DNA of 64,000 nt from Vigna angularis (GCF_016808095.1 NC_068974.1:13578001-13642000), one strand, 5' to 3'. Counted from the first letter of the stretch, positions 1 through 10,069 are shown. Numbers and translations: made by a program. The notes: a model not told the origin generated them from the letters alone.

Positions 1-583
1 TAATATTAATTATAACTTAACCTTGTTAAGTTTCTTTACTGTTATATATCCGTTATATAATAATTTGCATAAAAGTTATATATTATTATATAATATACAA
101 AGATTATAAAAACGGAATGAAATCTAATATATAATATACAAAGATCATAAAAGAATTATATATTATATGTTAATATATAATATAATATAATATATTATTT
201 ATAAATCTTGATTTTCCTAAGAGCAGCATAGTACAACACCTTTTATTAAAATATGAATTTCTTTATTTAACACCGTAGGACCCACACGGGACCCTTACCC
301 TCTCAACATTCCCTCAGAGACTCTCTCCTATTTTACGTAGTCCCTGTGGTGAAATATAACCCATGCACATCTTTACTTTCCTTTTCTTTAAGATTTACAT
401 GCTGCACATAAGTAAAACTACTTCCAAATTAAACCAAAGCGAGAACTCCTCCCACTATTTCTTCTTTATTTCTTCCTCTTTTCTCTCCTGTTTCTTTCCT
501 CTATTATCTAAAACATTCGAATACTCTTCCTTTCTCCCCATGAAACAACCCTTGCAGAACCACCAAAACCCCTAGTGAACCCT
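1..583. other. AT-rich intergenic flank of CACTA-1
   Basis: This stretch is strongly AT-rich for its first 240 bases (TATATTATA-like runs) and then less so up to the CACTA terminus at 584. I see no coding potential that I can support; the 70-codon open frame at 363-575 is low complexity (F, S, L rich). It is the pre-insertion flank of the large CACTA element, and its last three bases (CCT, 581-583) are the left target-site duplication. Confidence 0.6.
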
Positions 584-830
584 CACTACAAAAAAGAAGG
601 GTATTACCGAAGGCCATAATCCTTCGGAAACAGTCATAAGCCGTCGGTAATGATCTTTTATCGAAGGCTTATCGACGGCCAAAACACCGTCGGTAAAACT
701 TTTGTCGCTAATATTTACCGACGGCTTTTGTCCATCGGTAATTATCGAGGGACAAAAGCCTTCGGTAATTACCGAGGGGCAAAAGCCCTCGGTAATTATC
801 AAGGGATAAAGACCCTCGGTAAAAACCAGA
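584..830. repeat. Left subterminal repeat block of CACTA-1
   Basis: Multiple short direct and inverted copies of TTACCGAAGG, CCGTCGGTAA and CCTTCGGTAATTA lie within 250 bases of the terminus. In CACTA elements such subterminal repeats are the binding sites of the TNPA-type DNA-binding protein. That role is family knowledge; here only the repeat structure is seen. Short open frames through this block on both strands are by-products of the repeats. Confidence 0.8.
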
Positions 831-1313
831 CAGAAGTAAGTGATATTTGTATTTATTATCAAACCACACAAACTTGCATACATGTTCACAGCACAAACAG
901 ACGTGTATAACATTTTCAAACCACAAACAGACCTCCATAATATACATTCTTAAATTTCATTTGTATTGTTGAAATTTAAGAATTTGTAATTGGAAATCAA
1001 ACATTAAACATAAAACATAAAACAATATGTTCATCTAGCAAATGTAATGTAATACAATCCTAATGTAACATAAAAAATGTTCTAACAACTATGTTCATTA
1101 ACAAAATAAAACTAAAAATCTACATAGTCATCATAGAATGTCTTCATCATCCTATTGCTCTATAGATGGCTGGACTGGTGTGGGCTGAACTGATGTGGGC
1201 TGCTGAGGGACAGCGGGTGATAGGGAGGGTCGTGGTGTGGTTGGAGGGACAGTGGAATGAATGTCTGAAGCATCAGGCAGCGCTCTCATTACCAGGGACT
1301 TGAAGTTTGTAAA

Positions 1314-1637
1314 CTATGTTCTCAAATCACTGTAATTTTCTCTCAATTCATGATTTTCCTGGTCACGTTGTTGTAGTAGTTGTGTCAAGCGCTCGATGGT
1401 CTCTTCAGCAGTAGTGGTAGAAGAAGAAGGTTGGTGATTCATAGTACCTCCTCTTGATGTTGTATAGTTTGCAGCAAGTTGTCCTGCACCGTACACTTGT
1501 CCATTTTTCTTCCCACCAACGACATCGATCCAGCACTGTGTCCTACGGATGTTGTCGTCCTCATTAGTTGCATCATCCAGTGTAGGAGTTGACCCATGTT
1601 TGGATCTAACCTGTGAAAGTCTCGTAGAAAATTCTTC
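1314..1637 (-). pseudogene. Last exon of a CACTA transposase-type protein (Transposase_24 / Ptta-En/Spm family), remnant
   Basis: On the minus strand an exon starts after an intron-like acceptor (TAG at 1640-1638) and is open to the stop at 1314. It reads EEFSTRLSQVRSKHGSTPTL at its start, followed by a Cys-Trp-Ile-Asp-Val-Val-Gly-Gly-Lys-Lys-Asn-Gly stretch and then VYGAGQLAANY. This is the characteristic C-terminal part of plant Ptta/En/Spm proteins (Transposase_24). It is followed by a Gln/Glu-rich predicted coiled coil. About 107 residues remain. No upstream exons are recognisable between 1640 and 4468, so the gene is truncated. The position just inside the left terminus on the minus strand fits the 3' end of a transposon gene reading outward. 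Confidence 0.75.
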
Positions 1638-1640
1638 CTA

Positions 1641-2370
1641 TTCAAACATTAAAAGCAATGTTAGGGAATGATACAATAATAGAATGAAAAATTAATATCA
1701 GTACCATTGTTATTTGCTTACATGAGTCAAAATTTGGGTGGTAGAGTTGATTGTTTTTAATGAATTTAGGGGCTGGAACATCAAAATTATGAAGTACTTT
1801 ATTTATGCATCATTAAGCTATTTAAACTAGTTTGGAATTAAGTTGTGTAAAACACAGAATCAGACTTTGGAAATTGAAACTGGGTTTATCTTTGGCTAGC
1901 CTCTTCTATTTGAAAACGATCTATATCGCATGCTAATATTGTTAAGCTACAAAATCCATAATATTATAAAACTCAGATAAATTTCATATCTCAATAAGTA
2001 GGTAGCAATTCCTTAGTGCATTTAGGTTAGATTGATTAATTAATTGAAGTGTTTTATTCTAAGAACTATTCACGTGATTACTAAGAAGTTGACAAATCTT
2101 AAGTTTGAATAATCAACGTTTTCCAGTGTTTAAGATAATAATTTCAATAAATATATTTAATAATTATAGTTATTAATACTTATAAAAATATGGTATTATA
2201 TTATATTGAGAAAGTGACGTTCACAGAACAGAGCATGTTTGTTAACAGTTATTATTTTTCACGTCAATATCTTTTGTATGTCAATTCATGCTTCCCCTTT
2301 TCAAAACGATGTTTTGGTAAAGTACTTTAAACACTTTTATATTGTGCTTATCATTGAAAGAAAATCAGTA
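1641..2370. other. CACTA-1 internal sequence without recognisable genes
   Basis: AT-rich sequence between the transposase-type exon and the captured coiled-coil fragment. The part next to 1640 would be the last intron of the transposase-type gene on the minus strand. Nothing else could be supported. Confidence 0.5.
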
Positions 2371-2693
2371 CCTTCAATTAAACTGGAACTTGATATGTTA
2401 AGCAAAAAGATTGAGGTGAAAGAAGCTGAGAATGTTTATCTGAATGAGTCTATTGAGAGGATGGATAAAGAGTTCAACAGATAAAAGGTGCAAATTGTCG
2501 TTTAAGTGATCAAGTTAAAAATTCAGAGAATCTTCTCGAGAAGGACTTAGAGCTTCTAGAAATGATAAAAAGGTTGAGGGCTGTAGAGACATTAAATGAA
2601 GAGTTTTGCAGATATATTGAGAAGCTGAACATGGATTAAGAAGAATCAAGATTAGTTGGACGTTATACATTTGCTTTGTCTAAGAATAATAGG
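2371..2693 (+). pseudogene. Captured coiled-coil gene fragment inside CACTA-1
   Basis: Two neighbouring segments translate to heptad-like, Glu/Lys/Leu-rich sequence. 2371-2483 gives KLELDMLSKKIEVKEAENVY and continues to an in-frame TAA. A one-base shift at about 2484 restores the frame for GANCRLSDQVKNSENLLEKD and a further run through LEEF-like helix sequence to about 2693, interrupted by one TAA near 2638. The combination of a frameshift, a stop and clear coding-type composition indicates a decayed fragment of a host coiled-coil protein gene. CACTA elements often carry such transduplicated fragments. I do not recognise the parent gene. Confidence 0.5.
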
Positions 2694-3719
2694 TATATTA
2701 CCTTCTTACATCATGAATTGGTGTAATGAAATTGGTTATACTTAAATGTTAAAAGGTTGGGTTGTTGTTATACCTTGTATACATTTACTTGTTGCCTTCA
2801 CTATGTCTACAGGAATGTTTGAACCAGTTTTGGAAGGTTTAAGTCTTTTAGAAGAGGTTATAGGGTCCAGTTTGACTTTTTATGCAGATTTTGTGCAATC
2901 AAATTCAAGTTTTGGCATGTTTAGCTCATATCACCAAGGCTAGACATTGTATCATTTCCTTATAGGTTAATATCTTGCTACACAACCACCTAAACACGGA
3001 TTGAAAATGAAAATTGAAAGCTGGAACAAATTCACACAATTGACAACAGAAGCAAAAACATCAATCATAACAAATAATTAAAATTCAACCTGAATAGTCA
3101 AGCATGATCAAGTTCAATAATGCAGAGTTGGAATGGTAGGAAATTCATTATGGATGACATGAATTAAAAAAAACTCACAGGTTGTAGATTTTTGAACTGA
3201 AGTTAGCACTTGTAGCTGGTTGAAAGTTCACTATTCAACCCAGATTTTGTTTCATCTCCTCTTCCTAAAGATGCTACCACAAATGAATAAGGTCTCTAAG
3301 TTGGAAACTGCACCACAACACTTAAGATTAGCACAAACCAACAATATAAACATCAATCCAAATCTTAACACTAAACCAATAACCAGTTAGGGCAATAAAA
3401 AACGTAACAATGTAATAACTTTAAGAAGTCTTGAGAAAGATCAAACTAATTTCTATCAGATCTCTACTTCCCCTACTCTTTTATCAATAAAAAAACCACC
3501 TCTTTAATGTTTTCTTGTCACTGCTCTTGGGGTAACAGTCCATCAACTGCTGAGCTTCTGAAAATAATGATCATATATTTGATTTACTTTGAAGTACATG
3601 AAAATCTGGTGATAAGAATAATTTAAACAAATGGAAATCTGGAGTTTGAGTCCACTTGTTCATCTTCTTATCAAATTGGAAGGTAATAAAAGAGTTGCAG
3701 GCATGTTTTGGAAAGCATG

Positions 3720-3762
<43 letters not shown>

Positions 3763-4468
3763 CTAAATAATTAGCGGCATCTAATAGAAATGGGAAAATT
3801 TTTAGGTTTGATGGATGTTAGAGAAAATATGCACAGCAAAATGCTATGATCAATATTCAATCAATAAAATACCAAAGATGCTTGAGATGTATACAAGTTG
3901 GCCTTAATTGACAACTAAGCATTATTGAGGTTACCTTGAACTATGGTTGAGTAATACGTAGGTGCTAGGATCATGCACATTCTTGTAACTTGTAAAAGAG
4001 AAGGTTGAAAGAGTAAAGGCATCAATGAAAATTGTATGCTCTTGCACTCTTTCTTACTTTTGTACTTAGAATATAAAAAAGGAAATAATTTAGCCAAAGG
4101 GAAAAGGAAAAGATTAACAATTCTTTGACTTTATTCCCGATTGTTAGTTATAATATGTGAGGTAAAATTAAGTTCATAAAGTATCAAAGTTGATGATGGG
4201 AAGATAAACCAAACTATGTAATATGTGAGGTAAAATCCAAATATCAACCGGAGCTTGTAAAATAGTCTAGTTTTTGTTGTACAAGCACATGGGTTTTGGC
4301 TACTCAGGTTGTTTTACATGCTGTTTTTGTTTTTGGAAGCTGAGTGTGAAACCCTCTGTCTCACATTTAGCTTCTTGCCTTGGACAAAGTGAAAATGAAG
4401 AAGGACAAGAAAATGGTAATTAAAAAAGATCACAGGTGACACTATTTTAGTTTTTAGCTTTGGATCAC
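2694..4468. other. CACTA-1 internal sequence up to the insertion of element A
   Basis: No gene can be supported. The short open frame at 2746-2943 has mildly coding-like composition in its second half but no recognisable motif. A (TA)n microsatellite lies at 3724-3760. The five bases ATCAC at 4464-4468 are the left target-site duplication of LTR retrotransposon A. Confidence 0.5.
3724..3760. repeat. (TA)n microsatellite
   Basis: Uninterrupted TA dinucleotide repeat of about 18 units. Confidence 0.9.
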
Positions 4469-4874
4469 TGATAACAGTTCAAAAACTGTTATTTTCATGC
4501 TTAAAATTGATACTAAAAGCAACCTTTATACTTAGAAACTAGCTTGAAATCATACTTTTATTCATATTTTCATAAATAAGAGAGCTGGACAGGTTTATGC
4601 TTGATTTCAGTGTTTTTGTGCAGGTTTTAAGGTGAATTTGGTGAAAGAAGTGAAGAAGGAGAGAGATGAAATCAGAAAAGACATTAAAAAGTGCAAAAAG
4701 GAGAAGCCGAAGTCACCGCTGAGCGGCACTCAGGAGCTTACGGGAGATCCGCTGAGGGGCAAAATGGCCGCTGAGGGGAAGAAACGACTCACGCACGTAC
4801 CGCTGAGCGGTACTTTACCGCTGAGCGGCACACTTATGGGCTTGGACCTAGATTTTTTTGTAATTTTAGAATAT

Positions 4875-4882
4875 TATATAAG
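4875..4882 (+). promoter_or_regulatory. TATA box of the element A 5' LTR
   Basis: TATATAAG lies just downstream of the palindromic CCGCTGAGCGG cluster and upstream of a transcribed-looking CT-rich leader. The same arrangement is present in the 3' LTR near 11688. The start site is inferred to lie about 30 bases downstream. Confidence 0.6.
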
Positions 4883-5405
4883 CTTTAAGACGTCCTAGGG
4901 TTTGTATCTTTGGCAGAAACGAGGCAAACACTCTCTCTTCCACCCCTTTGAAGGAGGATCTTGGATGCTCAGGCTACCTCTTCACCTTTTTAGGGTTTAT
5001 TCTTTCATTCTTTCATTGCAATTCATCTAGGTTCACCATGAATATGGTGAACTAAACTCTGTATGTTTGTTGGGGAATCAATGTAATCTTTTGAAGCTCT
5101 CATATATGGAATCTGGTTTTACATCTTTTAATTAAGACTTATGCTTTCTTTCATCATTAGTTAGAGTTTTTCCTCTTTGCTTAATGCTTGCATTGTTTAA
5201 CTCATTCGATGCATGATTATTGGTTTTGTCGATACGGGAACGTACGGGGAAGTCTAGATCCGGGGAATTTCTCCCAATATTATGTTGGTTGTCGTTAAGC
5301 TCCTGCACTTATGAACTGATCATTAGGAATGCTAGGAATTGTATGAACTCGTGATTAGGGAGAAGCCTTCTAGAAAGGTACTTTAGAGAGTGGCATTAAC
5401 AATGA

Positions 5406-6115
5406 GGTTTAATCATTCACTAAGTCCCTATTTTCGCATGGAATCTCAATTTCGTCCCTTTCTTTCTGAAAATCTCAATTGGGTCCCAATTTTATGAAAA
5501 TTGCAACAAATCGATCCTTTCCGTTAAATAGTGTCAAACGGCGTTAAAAAAATTGATGAGTGAATTCTGAGATGACGAACGAGCGCTCGTCCACAGCGAA
5601 CGAGCGCTCGTCCAGCAGGGAACGAGCGCTCGTCCAGCAGCGAACGAGCGCTCGACCACCGAACGAACGGTCGTCCAGTGTGGAACGAACGGTTGTCCAC
5701 CAGAGAACGGACGCTCGTCGACCTCTTACTGCTGGACAACCGTTCGTTCCACACTGGACGACCGTTCGTTCGGTGGTCGAGCGCTCGTTCGCTGCTGGAC
5801 GAGCGCTCGTTCGCTGCTGGACGAGCGCTCGTTCGCTGCTGGACGAGCGCTCGTTCGCTGCTGGACGAGCGCTCGTTCGCTGCTGGACGAGCGCTCGTTC
5901 GCTGCTGGACGAGCGCTCGTTCGCTGCTGGACGAGCGCTCGTTCGTCATCTCAGAATTCACTCATCAATTTTTTTTAACGCCGTCCAGCCAAATTAACGG
6001 AAAGGATCGATTTGTTGCAATTTTCATAAAATTGGGACCCAATTGAGATTTTCAGAAAGAAAGGGACGAAATTGAGATTCCATACGAAAATAGGGACTTA
6101 GTGAATGATTAAACC
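5406..6115. mobile_element. Mutator-like fold-back (long-TIR) non-autonomous transposon
   Basis: The left end GGTTTAATCATTCACTAAGTC is the reverse complement of the right end. The inverted arms run about 150 bases before a core that is itself palindromic. A 9-bp target duplication TAACAATGA is present at 5397-5405 and 6116-6124, the size typical of MULEs. The other LTR of element A has the uninterrupted site with a single TAACAATGA near 43454-43462, which proves insertion. The core consists of inverted and direct copies of a roughly 20-base unit around ACGAGCGCTCGT. The open frames through it on both strands are by-products of this repeat. There is no transposase. Confidence 0.85.
5575..5950. 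repeat. Palindromic core repeat of the fold-back element (ACGAGCGCTCGT units)
   Basis: Successive units of roughly 20 bases, each containing the perfect 12-base palindrome ACGAGCGCTCGT or the related ACGAACGGTCGT, are arranged head to tail on the right half and inverted on the left half. The centre of symmetry is at about 5725-5745. The right half has more units than the left, which suggests unequal expansion. Confidence 0.8.
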
Positions 6116-6479
6116 TAACAATGATGATTTGAATGTTGAATTCCTAAAATATATGAGAGTGGATAAGATGAAATTGAATCCCCACAACATATTCATACAT
6201 AAATTTCATTGAAAGTGTTTATCTTTTGCTTTTTGCCATTGATCAAAACTTCATGCATACATGTTTATTTTCTGTCTTGCATATAAAATCTCAATTATTT
6301 CGTTTGTAAGTCTTAGCTAATCAACAAATCACATAACTAAACTAGGCCGTGAATCCTTTGGGAGAACGATACTTGGTCTTACCAAGTTTATTACTTGAAC
6401 GATTCGGTCATACTTGCCGATTGTAAAACAAGTTTGTGACATCATATTTTGGTGATCATAAATTTGTCCATCAAGTTTT

Positions 6480-6497
6480 TGGCGCCGTTGCCGGGGA
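6480..6497 (+). other. Primer-binding site of element A (tRNA-Asp type)
   Basis: TGGCGCCGTTGCCGGGGA is complementary to the 3' end of plant tRNA-Asp and lies six bases after the LTR end. This primer is characteristic of Athila-lineage Ty3/gypsy elements and fixes the plus orientation of element A. Confidence 0.85.
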
Positions 6498-6880
6498 CTC
6501 GTGGTTTAACTGGTTAATTTGTCTGATTATTGATTATCTTTGACTTTAATTTTGAATTTCTGTTTTTATTTTCGGTTTTTATTTGATTTGGTTTTATTTG
6601 ATTTGATTTTATTTTATTTTATTAGATTAGATTTTATCTTATTTTATTTTATTTTGATTAGATTAGATTTTATTTTATTTTATTTTATTTTATATTATTT
6701 TATCTTATCCTCTGAATCTTTTATCTTCTGAATCAATATCTTCTCCTATATCTTTTTGTGCTAACAAATATTTTTTAGGGTTTTGTGCCTAATGTTTACA
6801 GGATGAAATTCGAACAAGAATTTAATAGGCACTCAATTCTACTAAGGTAATTTCAACCACTGGTGGGATCTCACTCAAGC
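6498..6880 (+). other. Leader of element A
   Basis: Untranslated leader between the primer site and the gag-like ORF. A low-complexity stretch at about 6580-6700 is built from TTTTATTTTATTAGATTAG units. No gene is seen. Confidence 0.5.
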
Positions 6881-7816
6881 ATGGATAATGATCAATTTTG
6901 GCAAGCTGTCGAACAATTTAAGAATCTACCACCACAACAAAGGCAGAAAAAACCATCTCTATCGGGAAGAAGGATAACGTTGGAGGAGGCAGTTCAACAG
7001 TACATACAGATACCTGATTGTCATCACAAAACCACTCAAGCTGCCGAAGAATTTGATAGGCCGCCACCACAACAATGGCAGCAACAACCCTCTCCTTCAG
7101 TAAATTTGGATGACACCCTTCAACAATTTTTGAAAAATTCCGACTCTACTCAGAAAAGCATTGAAGAATCATGTAAAAGGATGGAGATGAACCTTCGTTT
7201 CATTAGTCAAAAATTGAATGTTAAGGTTAATACTGAAGTTAACCTTAAGGAGGAAGGTCAAGCCATTATCACTGAAAGTGACAAGATTTTTGCTGAGAAA
7301 AAAATAGAGAGATATGAGGAAAAGATAGAGAGAGAAGAAAAAGAACAGTTGAGTGAGAAAGATAAAGATGATGAAAAAGAAAAAGAAGTGGTTGAGAGAG
7401 AAGAGAGGAAGAAAATTTGTGTGAAAATAAAGAAGTTAAGAAGAAAAAGAGAAGGGAAGAAAAAAATAAGAGAAAAGAAAAAGAGAAAATTTGGGGAGAG
7501 GAAGCATAAGAAAAAGAAGATGAGAGGAAAGAAGAAGGAATCATATGAAAAATCCCATCCTCATCTAAAGAAGAATCATAAGAAGGAAAAGAAATTTAAG
7601 TGCTTTATGGAAATCTTCAAGAAATTGGAGATTAAAGTTCCTATGATTGAGACACTGCAACAGGTTCCTGGTTTGATCAAATTTTTGAAGAAGTTCAGTA
7701 GAAAGAAGAAAAAGAAGAAGGAACTTGAGCTTTACTGGGTCAAGCTAATGACGTTAAAAGAGCGCTTGCTGAGAGGCAACCCAGTGGATTTAAAAACTTT
7801 TGATTTGGTTTTGTAA
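6881..7816 (+). CDS. Lys/Glu-rich gag-derived ORF of element A
   Basis: An uninterrupted 311-codon frame from the ATG at 6881. The first 130 residues contain two similar modules, each a PPQQ(R/W)Q(Q/K) segment followed by an acidic amphipathic helix (LEEAVQQYIQ and LDDTLQQFLK). These resemble the region after the gag core in Athila polyproteins. The middle part, about residues 130-225, is almost only K, E, R and D. The last 30 residues are followed downstream (7985-8030) by a repeat of the GACATTAAACAAGCGCT-type sequence common between Athila ORFs. The canonical retroviral gag core (the LPKFHG and AAKDWL motifs seen in element C) is absent, so this is a rearranged or truncated gag. A nuclear or RNA-binding role from its charge would be speculation. 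Confidence 0.55.
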   Translation: MDNDQFWQAVEQFKNLPPQQRQKKPSLSGRRITLEEAVQQYIQIPDCHHKTTQAAEEFDRPPPQQWQQQPSPSVNLDDTLQQFLKNSDSTQKSIEESCKRMEMNLRFISQKLNVKVNTEVNLKEEGQAIITESDKIFAEKKIERYEEKIEREEKEQLSEKDKDDEKEKEVVEREERKKICVKIKKLRRKREGKKKIREKKKRKFGERKHKKKKMRGKKKESYEKSHPHLKKNHKKEKKFKCFMEIFKKLEIKVPMIETLQQVPGLIKFLKKFSRKKKKKKELELYWVKLMTLKERLLRGNPVDLKTFDLVL

Positions 7817-8250
7817 CTTTTAATTTATGGACATTATTTTGTAAATATTTTGTTGGATACAGCATCTACTGAAGGATGCTAGGTGGTTAAGTATCTACTG
7901 AAGGATACTCAGTTTGTAACACCTACTGATGGGTGTTGGTAAGAAAATTTTACACCTACTGATGGGTGTTGGTGGATTTTGGGTCAGGCTCGTGACATTA
8001 AACAAGCGCTACCTGGGAGGCAACCCAGTTGATTGAATATTGTTGTTTGTTTATTTTAGTTAGGGTTTGCATAAGCATTTTTAAACATTGAATTGCAGGG
8101 AACCAATGAGGGGCATGTATGGGAGGCACGTAGGTTAAGAAAAGAAGGAGAGGAGCACATCACGAAAGTGCCGCTGAGCGGTATTTTACCGCTGAGCGGT
8201 ACTCTCGCAGAATGGGCTTTAGTTCCCCTTAGCGGGACCCGAGCCCATTA
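7817..8250 (+). other. Spacer in element A with CCGCTGAGCGG palindromes
   Basis: No ORF is supported. Direct short repeats with ACTGATGGGTGTTGG occur at 7900-7980. Two tandem CCGCTGAGCGG palindromes sit at about 8171-8203, directly upstream of an internal TATA-like box. This repeats the arrangement found in the LTR. Confidence 0.55.
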
Positions 8251-8257
8251 GGGTATT

Positions 8258-8266
8258 TTTATACCT
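8258..8266 (+). promoter_or_regulatory. Putative internal promoter (TATA-like box) of the element A accessory gene
   Basis: TTTATACCT lies about 60 bases downstream of two CCGCTGAGCGG palindromes. It is followed by a CT-rich leader containing CTAGGTTTTCC- and TAGGGTTTC-type motifs that resemble the LTR leader. A GT donor (8477) and an AG acceptor (8894-8895) bracket a 419-base 5' UTR intron ending three bases before the ATG of the downstream ORF. Promoter activity is inferred from layout only. Confidence 0.4.
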
Positions 8267-8476
8267 CAAGCTGCGTTTTAGGGTTTCTTTCCAGGCTTTT
8301 CTCTGCACAAACACTTCCACACACCTTCTCCTAGGTTTTCCACATCTTTTCACTCTTCCCTCTTAAGAAAATATCTCTTCCACTCACTTTTTCACTAGTG
8401 TGCCATCAAAGTTTGGGGTTGGAAGAGAGCATTCTAGCTTGGAAGCATTCTCATTGCATCTAGTATCTCCACCCAA

Positions 8477-8895
8477 GTAAGTAAAAAGCATTTTGTTCAT
8501 TCTAGGGTTCTTGAATTTGAATGTGATTGTCAAAGTATGAATATTTAGGGGTTTTGATTTCTATGCATGATTTGATGATATATTTGATGTTTGAACCGAT
8601 TAAACTACATGATTATGAACTGGAAAACTAAAAATTGCATTTGGGTGGAGTTAGGAAAGCTTTAAAACAGGTTTTTCAAAAATCTGCAGAGTTACCGTTG
8701 AGGGGTAAACTACCGCTGAGCGGCACTCTGCCAGATTTGATTTTTCTGGTTTTTTGTGATCTGGAATGTGGTACTGTTGGCGCTGAGGGGAAATTCTGGC
8801 CCTCAGCGGTGGTTTAGCTTCGAAAGGAGTTGTGTTCTGTGTTTTACTAATGATTAACATCATGTTCTGTGGTTTTGTTTGTGTTTTGAATGTAG
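8477..8895 (+). other. Putative 5' UTR intron of the accessory ORF
   Basis: The donor is AA|GTAAGT at 8477 and the acceptor is TGTAG at 8891-8895, just before GAATGG containing the ATG at 8898. The interior is T-rich and includes two further CCGCTGAGCGG-type motifs (about 8690-8725) and a variant pair at 8780-8815. Splicing is inferred. Confidence 0.45.
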
Positions 8896-8897
8896 GA

Positions 8898-9776
8898 ATG
8901 GCATCCTCATCAGGAAAAAGATTGAAAACCATGGCAACCAAGAGAAAGGAAAAGGAACCAGAGCAACCCCAATTTAGCAGGTTCCTCTCTAGGAAACATG
9001 AGAAGCACTTTAGGGTGGTTCAGGACAGGAGACTTCTGATGGAGAGAAAGGTTGGAATGATACCTAACTTTGCTCCTCAATTTGGAGAGAAAGTGTTAGG
9101 GAATGATTGGGGAAAGCTAGCCACTTATCCTGCACCTGCCAACATAGCTGTGGTAAAGGAATTTTACACCAATGCAAAGAAGATTGGTGATTATCCAGCT
9201 GAGAATTATTTGGGCTATGTCAGAGGCCATGCTATATGGTATGATCCTGATTCTATCAACAACTTCCTGGATACTGTGTGGGCTGGTGAGCAATGCCTGT
9301 TTGCTCTTTGCATGGAGGAAGGTGCTGATTATGAGGATGTGGAGAGAGTGTTGTGTATACCTGGAGGACACTTCCAAAGAAATAGATCTGGCTCAGTGGT
9401 TAACATTAGGAGGACGGATTTGACTCCTCTTGCAAAGTATTGGATGGCATTTTCTCATGCCAACATTCAGCCATGTTCACATGTGTCAGATATTACTCTC
9501 AGCAGGGCACTATTCATCTACTATGCTATCAGAAACTTAAATGTTAATATTGGGCAGGTGATAGCTGATGAGATTAGTGTGTGCGCTAATACTTCAAACA
9601 ACAAAGCACCACTAGGACATCCTTCTTTGATCACTCACCTTTGCAAGCTAGCTGGGGTGGACACTTCTGCTCCACCATTTGACAGCCAGTTCCACCACGC
9701 CGGGCTCGTAGAGAGAGAGGGCCAGCACAGAGCCAGACATCTGCTGATACACATGAAGCAGAACCATTCCAGATGA
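8898..9776 (+). CDS. Putative plant transposon protein domain ORF (Transposase_32-like), frameshifted at the 3' end
   Basis: 292 codons from an ATG placed immediately after a good splice acceptor. After a basic N-terminal segment (KRLKTMATKRKEKEP) it has the pattern of the Putative-plant-transposon-protein domain: RRLLMERKVG, then a Trp-Gly-Lys-Leu-Ala segment, VKEFYTNAKK, VRGHAIWYDPDSINNFL, and a later block with CSHVSDITLSRALFIYYAI. This domain is a common accessory ORF of legume Athila-group elements and has no proven enzymatic function. The frame ends early after MKQNHSR. The expected continuation (MYMSL, then SIYRGKVATAEMIVGMYDTP and an acidic tail) lies in another frame at about 9778-10069, so the copy carries a frameshift and a stop. 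Confidence 0.7.
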   Translation: MASSSGKRLKTMATKRKEKEPEQPQFSRFLSRKHEKHFRVVQDRRLLMERKVGMIPNFAPQFGEKVLGNDWGKLATYPAPANIAVVKEFYTNAKKIGDYPAENYLGYVRGHAIWYDPDSINNFLDTVWAGEQCLFALCMEEGADYEDVERVLCIPGGHFQRNRSGSVVNIRRTDLTPLAKYWMAFSHANIQPCSHVSDITLSRALFIYYAIRNLNVNIGQVIADEISVCANTSNNKAPLGHPSLITHLCKLAGVDTSAPPFDSQFHHAGLVEREGQHRARHLLIHMKQNHSR

Positions 9777-10069
9777 GGGACATGTATATGTCTCTTATAG
9801 GTGCTTAGTTGCAGTCCATTTACAGAGGGAAGGTGGCCACTGCTGAGATGATAGTGGGGATGTATGATACACCTCCAGCCCACAGGTGGACTATGGATGA
9901 ATTCCATAATGTAGTAGCTTTGCCAGAAGAACCAGTGCATGGAGGAGGAGCTGGAGCAGCTGAAGCTTCAGCTAGAGATATGGAAGAAGATGAAGCTGAT
10001 GAGGAGGATGCATTTGAAGATGATGAAGATGAGGAGGAAGAGGAAGATACAGAGGACAGCTCAGACTGA
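9777..10069 (+). pseudogene. Displaced C-terminal part of the accessory ORF
   Basis: It continues the preceding ORF in a shifted frame. SIYRGKVATAEMIVGMYDTP and RWTMDEFHNVV are the expected C-terminal motifs of the same family, followed by a Glu/Asp-rich tail (more than 25 acidic residues) and a stop at 10069. A TAG near 9808 separates it from the upstream part, so both a frameshift (about 9770) and a stop have to be assumed. Confidence 0.6.

Larger units (their letters stand above)
4469..6473 (+). repeat. 5' LTR of element A (interrupted by a fold-back transposon)
   Basis: It starts TGATAACAG and ends CCATCA, and is repeated at 11280-11976 plus 43224-43813. A TATA box (TATATAAG, 4875-4882) is preceded by several copies of the palindrome CCGCTGAGCGG and its variants (about 4710-4830), so U3 probably occupies the first 400 bases. 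The LTR is enlarged by the 710-bp element at 5406-6115; without it the length is 1286 bases. Confidence 0.85.

Noticed and set aside
572..947. Overlapping frames near the left CACTA end
   Set aside because: They arise from subterminal TACCGAAGG/CCGTCGGTAA repeats and lack conserved protein motifs.
5524..6046. Arg/Ser-rich frames on both strands (122-145 codons)
   Set aside because: They are translations of the palindromic ACGAGCGCTCGT core of a fold-back transposon.
7269..7544. Ser/Phe-rich minus-strand frame opposite the Lys/Glu-rich ORF
   Set aside because: It is the antisense shadow of the purine-rich coding strand of the gag-derived ORF.
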